NCBI GenBank assembly: GCA_033439795.1
Contig: JAUTDP010000009.1
Span: 248,001 to 312,000, forward strand
Direction of reading: 5' to 3'
Source: Sordaria brevicollis
Taxonomy: Eukaryota > Ascomycota > Sordariomycetes > Sordariales > Sordariaceae
Length of the DNA: 64,000 nucleotides
Shown here: positions 34,340 through 45,969 of the stretch, piece after piece
Numbering within the stretch: the stretch's first letter is position 1
Layout of the letters: every line of letters starts with the position of its first letter
Notes under the pieces: generated by a model
What the model saw: the letters and a program-made list of their open reading frames with translations, nothing else
The model's database searches: none
What the model was told of the DNA's origin: nothing
Position numbers and translations under genes: made by a program

Positions 34340-35925
34340 CTTGCCGGCAACGACGCGGTCGTCGCTCTGGGACCTCTGGAAGGATGAGGAGGATGCCTAG
34401 GGCAAAGAAATCCGGAAAGGAACGATAAGAGGGCGCCGGTACTGCACGCCAGCGATGTATAGTTGCAGATGATGTACCAGAAAAGGTAGCTATTGAAGCT
34501 GTAGATTTGCCGGAGCGGCTTCTTGTTGGTTGCGGGGCGGATGATTTGATTGCCGGCAGGGCAAGATATGGCCCAATCTCTACCGCCAATTGCCTGGGAG
34601 GTGTGCTGCACAGGGCAGGCGCAGAATGGGCTCGGATGAAATGCCGCGCGTGTGAAATTCGTCGGGGCAAAACTTTTGGTCGCAGACGCCCGTTAGTGGG
34701 ACCCACACCTCATGGAGTCGGTTGTTCAAGTTGAAAATGTAGGTTCGAATCCTAAACACACGTCTTTTTGACTGGGAGAACACCAGTCTTTTTTGTTAAG
34801 TATCGTGTAGAGACTCGGGCTTCAGCTCCGGGAATCACCGCTGATGAATGAGGCGGGACACTTAAGCATGAGATCGAGGGTTGTCTGAAATGCAGGCGTT
34901 TACAAAGATGTATCGTAGCACGATAAATGACTAACACGTGATTGGTCGCGTGCTGTAAGAGAATATGTATGATAAGGAGGAGGACTACCGGCAACATCAC
35001 ATCACAGCAATGGACTACTCACAGCAAAACTGTAATTCACATGGATTATTTAAAGTGCTCGGTTGGAAGTTTAACGGTCTTTTTTTTTTTTTTTTTTTTT
35101 CTCTTATTTACCAGACGGCAAGGCTGCATTTATCAGATCGAGTTAGCTATACTGGGGAAGCGCTGCGTTATTGCTATAACAAACCCGCACCCAAGCTTTG
35201 AGGCATGCGTGCTTTGAGCATAATCTTTTCTCCTTCCCTCAAACCTGTCTTGTCCCGGGTAAAGGTTTTCAAAATACTTTAAACAGGTGATGTGGACAAA
35301 GTGTGAGTGGTGTACAGTACAGTGAAAAGAGGGAATATGCATAACAAGGGTTGGTCGTAGGGGGGGGAACTGTTTCTTTCTTCGTGTCTCTCTACATGAT
35401 TGTGCCTTCTGCGTCGGACCCACCATAATGCACTTCCTTCTTCCTTTTATCTTGGGTATCAAAAAGGAAACGTGTGCTACAGGGTGACGCGCAGTACATG
35501 ATATCTTCTTCTCTCATCTTCGTCCTTCTTCTCTATCGCTGACCCGAATAACGCCCAAGACTCGTGTTACCAAATAACAAACCAGTGCTAGCAGCCGCGC
35601 GCAAGGGGGGGACGAGGGATATAAAGGTGTGTTGGTGCTGTGTGAAGTGTCATTTAAACGAGCATGATGTATAAATTAGTGCAAAACCATGGACGGGCTT
35701 GTTTCACATCACTTGTGCATCGTGCTACTGGGGGAGTGGGTGTAGTGTCGTGGGATCGTGTCGCGTTCGTCAGGGAATTGCTGCTAAGGGGCTTGGGGGT
35801 AGTGATGGGGTAATGCATCTTCCAAAGCGACTACAGGAGTGAAGTGCTTGAAGCGACGCTGGTGGCCCTAAGGGCCGGCGAGCGGAGAGAGCACCTTTGT
35901 GACTGTCCTCGGCTGTGCTTCAACC
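34340..35925. other. intergenic with a T tract
   Basis: About 1.6 kb between the start of the transcription factor gene and the 3' end of importin beta. It contains a run of 21 T (35080-35100) and a short piece resembling a tRNA T arm near 34742-34758 that does not complete to a tRNA. No coding region is recognisable. Confidence 0.5.
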
Positions 35926-38900
35926 TCATGTCTGGATCATGCCTTGGCCGCTAATCTGGCGCTTGACCTGCTCGCGAGCCCACCGAGCAGTCTCAATAGT
36001 ACGCTGCTGGAACTCGCGGTTGGACCGGGTCTCCTTGATCATGGAGGTAATCCAGTCCTGACGGAAGACTTCGACAAGCTGGCCATTGGGGTAAGCGTCG
36101 GCGAGATCACTAGACGACTGTTAGTATTTCCTCAACGTGCCACCGCATCACAAATATCCACTTACCCGATAACACCCATAGCGGCCCGCATAAGGGCCTC
36201 GCTGCGGTTGGGATCCTGAGCAATGGTGTTAAGAAGCTCGAAGATAGACTGGACGTAGGGCTCAAGGACGTTGGCTGTAGAGCATCGGTCAGCTTCCGCA
36301 ATAGACAATGGAGACAACGAAGGAGACTTACTCTTATCGCTGCCCTTCATGGCACCAATAATGCCACCCCAAGCATCCATAATACCCTCACGCAGCGAGA
36401 TCACGTAGTCGAACATTTCATAAGAACCCTCAGCAGAGGCAGTGACAGTAGCAGCCTGCTGAAGAACAACCGCAACAACCGAGAGGTAAGCCTCGAAGTG
36501 ACCGCCGATAGCGCCAGCAATATCGCCGAAGCACTGCAGAATAGCAGGCTTGAACTGGTTGGCGAGGGCAGTGCTCCTGAGGTTGTTGAGGAGATAGTTC
36601 ATGAACTGATCGCAGTACGGTTGACTGCGCTCGCCCATGGAGCGAGTGATGTCACTGACCAGGCCGATAGCCATGGAGCAGAGACTCGGCTCCTCCTGGT
36701 TAGCCAGAGCGTTGTAGAGGAATGGAGCAAAAGCGTCCATGTACTTGGCAAAGTCCTCCTCCATGGCGTTCGCAAGAGCGCTGATCGCCGCGAAGACACC
36801 TTCAGGAACGCCAGACTTGCCATTAATAGTGTTCAAGAGCTGAAGCAGAACCTGCATGATGCGGTCGCCTTGGGGAGTAATCTCCTTGTCCAAGCGCTGG
36901 ATGATGGCCTGGAGCACAGTGCAGAGACTGGTCTGCATATCCTCGAGGGTAATCTTGTCCTCAACACTAACAACCTGGGATTGCATAGGAAGGGTCTCCT
37001 CCAAGCGTTGGAGGATAACGTCCGAGAGGGATGCAACAGCAGGGAGACTGTCGTTGGCAGCGTTCTGCACGAAAACGTTGAGAACCTCATAGGCAGCAGT
37101 GCGAACTGTGGCGTCACCATCAAGCTTAGCCGTCACGGCAAGCAGGTTGGTCACACACTGGTTGAAGTGAGGAGTGATAGGGTTTTGCGCAGCGCCATAT
37201 TCACCGCCGAAACGCTCGGCAAGGTTCATGAGAGCCCAGCAGCAGGACGCGGCCATTCTGGGGCTGCTCATAAGCCCGTTGAACAGGGAGGTGATCAAGG
37301 GATCAAGGTGAACAGCGGGATCAATCACCTCCGAGCAAGTCTCGGTGATCCTGCCAAGGGCGTATGCGGTCGAGTCGCGAACATGAAGCGAGGGATCCTC
37401 CATCATGCTGATCAAGGGCTGCATGCCAGACTTGACGATAGGCTCAAGGAGCTTCTCCTCGGGGCCGTCCATCATGGCACCGAAAGCGGAAACAGCGGCA
37501 TCACGCAGGTGCCAGTCGTCAGCGCGAAGGTTGGCTTCAACGAACTGGATAACGGGTTGGATGATGGCCGCGCCAACAGCCTGAGAATACAGCTGGAGAC
37601 ACTGGTAAGCGGCACGCGAAATGTTGTACTCGTCATCAGCAGCATCCTCGTCTTGCTTGGTAAGAAGCTGAAGGAGCACAGGGACAACCTCGAGGGTGGC
37701 AACGCGGGCGAAGTTGTAGAAGGGGCGCATCTGCTCGGAGCTCTCGACCTGCATTCATTGTTAGTAAAATCATCCTTGCTCAACCAAGGTCTTGAATGAA
37801 ACGCACCTGAGCATTGTCATCTTCGATAGCAATTTCCTCCTCGCAAACGGTGCTCCAGAACTCAACAGCGAGCTTGGCCACATCCTCGTCATCGCTCTTC
37901 ATGCCCAGAATGGTAAGACCGAACAAAGCCTTCTCCATGTAGAAGCGCATGTTCTCGTAGTAAAGGGCCATGATGCGATTGAGGCAGCCATAAGCACCCT
38001 GCTGTATCCGGGAGTCCTCGGCCTGGGTCGCCTCGCAGATAACCTGCATGATGTAGTTGCGCTCGCCCTCGTGCTTAAAGTTGTTGCCGACAAACTCGAG
38101 CGAGTCACCGAGGGCGGTAATAGCGGCAAGGCGAACTTCGCGGTTGGGCTCCTCTTTGCGAGCGCCCTGGACGACGGCTGTGAGAATGGCATTGGAGTGT
38201 TGGATCAGGCTGCTTCGTAGCTCGACATCTTGACTCTCGCAGATAAAACCGATGGTGGTCAAAGAGGCCTGCTTCTGGTGTTCGCTTCCTTCGCTAACGT
38301 TCTTGACCAGGGCGTGCATAAGGTCTGGCCACTCGTTTCGTGGGAGCTCGATGGTTGCGATAGCCGCGATGACCTGCGCCGAGGCCTGGCTTGCCTGGGA
38401 ACTGCTAGAGGCGAGGGTCTCGAGGGTGAGCTGCTTCACCCGTGTCTTTGTTTCTTGGTCGGTCTGCTGAAGCCATTTCGCTTGGAGCTGCGCTTGCCTA
38501 GCGAACTCGCGAGCACTGAAGGCGTTCTTGAGGGCGATACCGGCCGCCGCTCGGATGTGGCTCTGGGCACCCTCATTTGCCAACTCTTGGACGAGTGTCA
38601 CCAGGTATTGGGACTGAAAAACGGACAAGTTAGCACTATTGGGGCCCTGCTATGGAGGACGTGACATAAGAGCATCGGAGACGGGAGGCCATACGAAGTT
38701 TGTCTCAGCGGCCTGGCTGAGTTGCTGTTCGGCAGCATGTCGCAGAGTCGCGTCTAAATACAAGGAGTCAGCATGTGCGTCACGATTTGGACCGGCCAAC
38801 GCGAATCAGGCGGTAGCGGTTGCCAAAAGGGCTGGACGGCCAGGAAGTGGGTGGGAATCTTTGTGTATATACTGACCGGGACTCAGCGAGTTGGTGAGGA

Positions 38901-38928
38901 CGGTGTTGATATCTGAAGAGTCCGCCAT
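35926..38928 (-). CDS. KAP95: importin beta-1 subunit (karyopherin Kap95)
   Basis: Six exons on the minus strand: 38877-38928, 38695-38753, 37807-38613, 36332-37748, 36166-36274 and 35926-36109, giving 875 residues, the usual length of importin beta. It imports cargo bound by importin alpha and is released by Ran-GTP. The N terminus MADSSDINTVLTNSLSPDATLRHAAEQQLSQA is the Ran-binding first HEAT repeat; GIALKNAFSAREFARQAQLQAKWL and NEWPDLMHALVKNV continue the importin-beta N domain. The acidic loop DEDAADDEYNISRAAYQCL is the HEAT-8 loop that contacts importin alpha and Ran. HEAT repeats run to the end (WAREQVKRQISGQGMIQT). All junctions are GT..AG with matching phases. A long open frame on the opposite strand over 36498-37799 is its mirror. 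Confidence 0.95.
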
Positions 38929-41490
38929 GGTTGCGGTTTGGATGCCTTGTTCGGAGGAAGAACGGGGTCTCTCCAGCAAACGAAGCGGGTTGACGGTGGT
39001 AGTGGGAGAAGAGAGGGGGGGGGGGGGGGGGGGTTCCGACAGGGAGAGAAAGTCAGCCTGGGCTTGATGCAACTAAAGTTTTGCTGCGTGGAACAAGCGG
39101 GGAGCGGGAGTTCAAGCTTCGATACGGACGGTCCACGGCAACCTTGAATCTGCTAAATCGGGGCAAGACTCGATTTGCTTTTCAGTGAGATCAGATCGAA
39201 CCCGCGGAGGCGAGGCGCAGGTGCAGAGCCGTGGGTGGGATTTGTGATGCCAGGTGATGGCGGTTGGTGAATGCGGATGTATCGATGCGGTCCGTCTGGA
39301 GACGATTGCGATGGACTTGAGGCTGGAGGGATGGATGCCGTGGAGGGATTGCGATTTGCGAGGGGTTTGTTTCTGTTCCGAGCGTCTTCACCTGCAAATG
39401 GAAGGAGAGAGAGGAGGATCCAGACACACAGTGCAGTGCTGACGCTAAACTGCGGGTCTTCTGTTTTGCTCGAAAATTTTCCAGTGTCAACAATCGCAAG
39501 TGCTGCCACTGCCCTGGTGGTGAATGTGGGTTGTCAGGTTGTGCTTACGATGGGATGGGTGCGCCCTTCACTGCCCGTCGGTTGGGGCCGCCACTCGTGC
39601 TGTTGTTAGGGGAGGGACGGGAGCCTGTACCTACCGTCTCTAGCGTGTCCCGGTAGTGCTGTGTTTGTGGTGTCACCTTGGCCGCCTGCTTCCTGCGTTT
39701 CCGCTTAATACCCAACTTTTACTGACCGGGCCTTACAATGTCGAACACCTGCACCAAACGGCTCGCTCCGTGTTTTTCGGGAAAGAAGGACGAATTAGAC
39801 GCCTCACTCCCGGAGCCAACTTGTAGAAGGCTATGAAGAATGAAATACTAAAACTTGACAAACAGTTTAGAGTAATTGGAATGAGATGAGAATAAAGGCA
39901 ATCTGTTCTTTCATGCGAAGCCAAAGATGGCACATGCTTTCATGTATGAACCGGCGGGCGGTGTCTGCTCTCAAGGCGTCCAAGCCCGCTCTCAAGTGAA
40001 AGTACCCGGTTCAAATAGCACTCACTGCCCGGCAACCGCAGGGCTGCTGGACGGTTGACGGGGGTCCAGGTGCAAGTGGAGGGCTGAGAAGGGGTCGTGG
40101 AAGGTAGGGAGGGGGTAAGAGGAGTGACGTTTCTATCCGCTTCCAATTGTGCACTGTGATTCCTCTATGATAGTCACACCAAAAAGATACAGTATCAACA
40201 ACAGCATTTACGGTCCAAGTCTCAAGAAGACCTATGACGCACACCCCCTCCCCGCCCAGACTGGTCTTTCTTTTTGCTTCCCTTGCACCTGGGTCCCTGC
40301 CTGCCTGCCTGGGCTGCCACTCTGCCTGCCAAAACCTCAAGGCAAGGGGAGGCGGGGCTTCCATTGGATGCCTAGGGGCTGGCAATGACTCCGTGCAGTC
40401 CATCTTTGGGAAGAGAACCTTGAGGGGGTCTCCAAATTCCAGACATCCTGTCAACAAAGAGACCTTTTGTTGGACAAGGACGTCTCTGTTGATGATTAGC
40501 CGGTAGTTGTCACAATGGGTTCGAAAGGTCAACCTCTTCCATGTAAGTTTGGACATTGCTCTAAGGTGTTGTTTCTTCGACTCTAGAGTGTGAGTCCCGT
40601 ACGTGTCTGGACTGCGTCATCTCGCCAAGAACGATGCCTGCACTTATAAGGGGTGGCCAGTGAAGTAAACCATCATATTAGAGATTAGAGTCTTCTATCA
40701 TTCCCTACCCGCATGGATATCACCATAAGTCACTTGCGGCCACGACCGACAGGTAGGTCATGACACACGTTTACCTCTTGATTTGCCTCCCTGCCATAGA
40801 ATAGACGGTCCTGGGTTTTGGATGGAATCCTTTGTCAATGGGCTTCAGAGGGCTACCTGGGCTATCCTTACTCAGTAACAGACGCCCCCCTACTTCCCCG
40901 GTGTTTCACCTGCGAAAGGCACTGCAACAAAGTGAGAATGAAGAGGCGATGTTATCGGAAAATTTGAAGCAGCAGGCAAAGAATGTGTGAAGTGATAGCA
41001 GGACCGCACAAAGCATGTGATTCTGATATCTTTCATTCTTGGGGCACTGACAGGTCATTGTAGCAGTTTGTCCTGTAATTCCGGGTGTGATATGTCCGCA
41101 TTCTGTTGACTTACAATAGCATCATATCCGTAGTCCCGGTTACGGTACCGGATGTTTATGTTTTGTTACATGGGTGTCGTAAGCCATAAACGACTCCTAG
41201 CCCCTTTTTCAGGCTTATAAAAGCAACAATGAATCCCGTACGATCGTCCGCAAGAAAAATCAAACGCGTTCCACAAACTAGGTATCTGTAAACAAATGCG
41301 AAAAACAAACCCCCATTTTCAAATGTGTGGATGGTATAGCAGTAAATGATCAAAATCCCTTTTATGTCAGGGATCTTGAGTCTACCGCCAAAGAAAAAGT
41401 GACTTTTCCCAGCCCATCCAGAACCAGTTTCACCCAATCCTTATGCAAATGCTTTCATTACACTTCATTACACAACAAAAGCCAACAAAC
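38929..41490. other. intergenic with a G tract
   Basis: About 2.6 kb upstream of importin beta and downstream of LEU4. A run of 19 G (39015-39033; C on the gene's strand) lies about 90 bp upstream of the importin ATG, inside the probable leader or promoter. The overlapping frames on both strands over 39150-40560 show no domain. A short ATG-plus-GTAAGT start-like string at 40515 leads to an immediate stop after splicing. Confidence 0.45.
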
Positions 41491-43617
41491 TCACATCTCG
41501 TCCGCCTGGGCCTCGAGAGCCTGAATGATGCTCTTGCCGTTGACACCGTTGGGGACGCTGAGGTTCACGTCACCGCTGACCTCCTTCTCGGCAACAGGCT
41601 TGGGAATAATGGGGCTACCTACGCGGCTACCAACAAACTGAAGATAATGCAAAAGTTAATACCTATTCCCGAGACTAAGTATGGGGGACGTGGTGGTAAG
41701 TGAACTTACGTTGCTAGCCGCGCTGAGAAGAGCAATCAAAGAGCTCTGTACCACATCGGCGTGGATGCCAACACCCCAGACCTTCTCGGTTTGTCCGGCT
41801 GCGGTACACTCTATGTAGGTAGCAGCCTTGACATCACGACCACGGCCGACGGCGTGCTCCTTGTAGTCCTGGACATCCAGATCGACACCAACACTCTTGA
41901 GGGCGTTGGCCAGGGAGGAAATAGGTCCGTTGCCGCGGCCTCTGAGGTTGTACTCGTGGCCCTCGATCGAAATGACACCCTCGAAAACACGTCCCAGGTT
42001 CTTGGTGTCCTGAGTCTTGCCCGGAGCGGGAGGCGCCGGCGAGCTGGAGCGGTCGGGGTTGATGGAGTAGTCGACGATGTTGAAGCGCGGGTTCTCGTCG
42101 AGGTAGTATGTCTTCTTGAATAAATCGGTAATCTCGGTGGGGAGGAGCTCGCGGCCCTTCTCATCGGCGATCTTCTGAACGACCTTGCTGAAAGCAACCT
42201 GCAAACCACGGGGCATGTCAAGATGGAGGTGCTGCTGGATGATCCAGGCAGTACCGCCCTTACCGCTCTGAGAGTTGACACGAATAACGGCCTGGTAATC
42301 ACGGCCAATATCCTTGGGGTCCAAGGGAAGGTAGGGTACCTGCCAGTAATCGGTGTACTCCTTGCCCTCCTTCTCGCGCAAAGTGAAGCCCTTCTTGATG
42401 GCGTCCTGGTGAGAACCGCTGAAAGCGCACACGACGAGGGAACCGCCGTAAGGCGCACGAGGATGCACCTCGATCTTGTTGCACTCCTCCACAGTCTTGA
42501 TCACCTTGCCAAGATCGGAGAAGTCAATATTGGGCGAAACACCCTGAGTGTAAAGGTTGAGGGCCAGGGTAACCAAGTCGACATTGCCGGTACGCTCGCC
42601 GTTTCCAAACAGACATCCTTCCACTCTGTCGGCTCCGGCCATCTGGGCCAGCTCGGCAGCGGCAACCGCGCAGCCGCGGTCGTTGTGGGGGTGGAGCGAA
42701 ATGCACACCTTCTCGCGCTCGGAAATGTTGCGGGAGAAGTACTCCACCTGGTCGGCGTAGATGTTGGGTGTGGCCATCTCCACTGTTGCGGGGAGGTTGA
42801 AGATGATGGGGTTCTCCACCGTGGGTTCCCAGGCGGCCTTTACCGCTTCGCAAATGCGCACTGCGAACTCGGGGCTGGTATCGGAGAAGGTCTCGGGGCT
42901 GAACTCGAACGCCCACTCTGTGCCAGCCATCTCGGGGTCGTCTTTGGTCAGGGACTTGACCAGGGCAGCGCACTTGCTGGCCAACTCGACGCTCTCGTCC
43001 TCTGAGAAACCAAAAACAATTCTCCTGAAGCATTCGCTGGTAGCCAAGTAGATGTGGACAATGGCCTTCTTAGCGCCCTTGAGGGACTGAACTGTGCGGC
43101 GGATGAGATCTTCTCTGCAGGGCGACAGGACTTGCAGCCAAACATCGTCGGGAACGGCGCCGGGAGTCTCGATCAGGCGTCTGGTAAAGTCGTAGTCGGT
43201 TTGGGAGGCGGAAGGGAAGGAGACTTCAATCTCCTTGTAACCCAGCTCGGTGAGCATCTGGAAGTACCTCCACTTCTGGTCGCCATTCTGAGAAGTGGGA
43301 AAAGAGTGTTAGCCATTCTCGGTGACAAGAGACAGATCGCAAGCAGGCAGAAGAGGCAGCAGGGCGTACCATGGGGTCAACCAGACTCTGGTTACCATCG
43401 CGAAGGTCGGTGGCCAGCCAGCGCGGGGCCTTGACGATGGTCTTGTTGGGCCATTGCCGGTCTGGGAGGTTCACAGGAGGGAACGGCTTGTACTTGGTCG
43501 AGGGGTCCTTGAGCCTGAGACACGATGTCTGTTAGAATATGTGTGTGCGCCGTGACACTTGGGTCGCCGAGCAGGAGCAGACTCGACGCTGGTTGTATGT
43601 TGTGCTTACATCGGCAT
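41491..43617 (-). CDS. LEU4: 2-isopropylmalate synthase
   Basis: This enzyme condenses acetyl-CoA with 2-oxoisovalerate, the first committed step of leucine synthesis. Four exons on the minus strand: 43610-43617 (8 nt), 43370-43514, 41710-43287 and 41491-41637, giving 625 residues. The N terminus is [14 protein letters not shown], then [11 protein letters not shown], which supplies the catalytic metal-binding Asp and the DRE-TIM barrel signature. [16 protein letters not shown] and [17 protein letters not shown] are the second conserved signature with the metal-binding histidines (HPHND). [23 protein letters not shown] continues the barrel. The region from about 450 ([34 protein letters not shown]) is the leucine-feedback regulatory domain. 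No mitochondrial presequence is visible, so this model is a short form unless an upstream start exists. Confidence 0.95.
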
Positions 43618-45969
43618 CTTGAATTACGGTGCGAGGTGGGTGACTAAGGGAGGCAATGCGGCTTGAACAGAAGATGGGAAAGATCAAAGAGTGATGTCGT
43701 GACTGACGTGCTTCGGTAGAAAGAAGGACGGAAAGTGGGGTGAAGATTGTATGGATGTAAAATTCCAATGGCAAGCCCCCAATTGCAAAGGAAAAGTACG
43801 AGTGGTTCAAGAACACAAAGATAGTCCCCGAGAATCTGACGGACGACAGATGATACGTGGTCCAGTATTATAACAAACTCGGTGCCAGCACCCGTGAAAG
43901 TTTTCTGAGTCATTCCACTTGGTTCCCGTCTTGGAAGAAGCAACCGGCGCGTTTCCGGTAACGGGGCGTGATGGGCCTAGCTGGGGAGATCTTCCCGGGC
44001 CAAGCTTCATCTCCAACAACCACGAGACGGGAGACTCTGGATAGCCCCACTCTTCCGGGCGGACTGCAACCCTTTTTTGCCCACTCACTCTGCCGCTTCA
44101 GACACTTTCGTCTTGAAGAATGTCGGGCAAATTTTGAAGATGGATTCTCCTTGCAGTGTGTTGTGTAGGGTTTAACGCCACTCGCTGTGGTTTCTCACAA
44201 GTTATTGCGCTGGACGGATGTCTTCATGTGTACTGTCGTCAATATGGGCCGGCATCTGTTAGTGCAAATGCAATGGCGGGGCACTAACAGCCGTTGTCTG
44301 TCAGTCACCCTTCCCAAGTCTTTAGCAGCTGAAAACTGAATTGCTCCTGCTTGTCGATCTTCCCTCTCTAACTCTTGCCCAAGTCTCGTCTTACACGAAT
44401 TGGCCATCCAGGATTGGCTCGTTGGCCACGAATCTCTAGCAAACTTTTCCGTTAACAACACATCAATTGGACAGCCAAAGACGTTCTAAAGCCGCCTCCC
44501 CCACTTATAAACATCAAACGCCAGTTCGCTCGTCCGGCCTCCCGGTCCCGAGGATGGAAGCTGATGTTTACACTTCCAGAAAAACTTCCATGCGGACGAC
44601 CACCAGAGACCTCCGATTCGGGAGTCCGGTGCTGACATACCCGCATACGGCCTCCCGAACCGAACCTTGACGGGCCACCAATGACGGGGATCCCGGGCTG
44701 GACGGCTTATAACACCAGGGGAAACATTCCAGGAGACCCCACTCCTTACCCCGCCAACTGTATCATCACCGATCATCGGACTTGTCGTTGGCAGGGGAAT
44801 GATGCGATTTTGCTTTGGAGTGTTGACTTCCAAAACCGTTGGAAGCCGAATTTACACCAAGCCCTTCAGAACAACCTTCCTCGTTTCGTCCTAGGAACAA
44901 TGGAAGATCGTGAAGAGAGAGGTCGAACTATCATCCCCGTGGGGTTGCTCCCTAGCGTCAAAAGTTAGTTAGTGAACATGCCGAGCGGGCTGTGACGCCG
45001 TCAGAAGCACATGCGTCATGTCATGCCAATCCAATGTTATGCAAGTAGACAATGTCGTCTCGCGCCCTGTCATGCACAAGTCACCTTCTAAGCGATGTTC
45101 TGGTAGCGAGAAAAAAAATCATGACCATCTCTGGAAGCAAACGGTGACTCGACTGTTAAAAAAGGGACTTGAGTCAGGCAGAAGAAGCTGAAGGAAGTCT
45201 TCACGGCAACATTATATACATCACAACATGGCATCAACTACACCGGACAACCAATCAAGATTCAAGTCTCGGGCCTCAGATCTAACCACCGGATCAACAC
45301 CGTCACAGATTGCTATCATAACTTTCAATCTAAACTGAGGACAAGTCAAGCTTCTTTTGAACGGCTGCATAGATTAAAGGTATAAGGTGAAGACCGGCTG
45401 TTGAGGAGACTGGAGTTGACGGACAGAGAGCGAAGGTTGCTCTGCTATACTTACTCTTCGCATCTTGCCTCGTCTTTTTGTGGGAGTTGGTCTCCAACAA
45501 GTGCAGACACTCATTGATAACTGTCTATCCAGTGAAAGTCGGGAGCACAGATACGAACTTTTATGTGCTCGTATGGTTTTACTATTTGATATCTTGGTTG
45601 TTTATCACTGGTAACCGGTAGACCTTACAAAGACAACGCAAAAACCTCAAGCAGGCAGTGGTTCAGGTAGTGATTATCATCATAGATGCTATGTAGGATA
45701 TGTACGGCCAGAAGGCGCAGTTCGATGTGATATGTACAAAGAAGCCAAATTCTTCCTTTGCCTTCTATTCCATGCCCAGGTGTTAGAAAAAAAGAGCTTC
45801 GCCTCACTTATGCGGAGATGTTAAGATGTACATATATCGCCATGCTAGCTAGCTTCAGGGAAAGGGTGTTGTTTTGAGAGTAGGTTGCCAAATTCCGCCA
45901 ACAAAAAAAGAAGGAAAAAAAACCTCCCAGATCCAAAACCACAAAAAGAAAGATTGTGAACTACCTCTA
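43618..45969. other. intergenic, no recognised gene
   Basis: About 2.35 kb between the start of LEU4 and the 3' end of the second ferric reductase. The first several hundred bases should carry the LEU4 promoter and leader. Short frames such as those over 44467-44968 lack any domain. No RNA gene is seen. Confidence 0.45.

Noticed and set aside
33899..34428. Leu/Val/Arg-rich plus-strand frames opposite the Gln-rich exon
   Set aside because: They are the complement of CAG/CAA repeat codons of the Zn2Cys6 factor.
34648..34764. Possible tRNA gene: a T-arm-like gtaggttcgaatcct with a downstream cacacg that could pair with cgtgtg upstream
   Set aside because: No acceptable A box or D arm, no clear anticodon arm, one mismatch each in acceptor and T stems, and about 115 nt between ends. 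Treated as chance or a decayed fragment.
36498..37799. 433-codon open frame on the plus strand
   Set aside because: It is the complement of importin beta exon 4, whose minus-strand translation has clear HEAT-repeat similarity and matching splice sites.
40515..40640. Start-like ATGGGTTCGAAAGG with a GTAAGT donor and a CTCTAG acceptor
   Set aside because: Joining them creates an immediate TAG, and no downstream coding sequence follows.
42223..43005. 260-codon plus-strand frame
   Set aside because: Mirror of the 2-isopropylmalate synthase coding sequence; no domain of its own.
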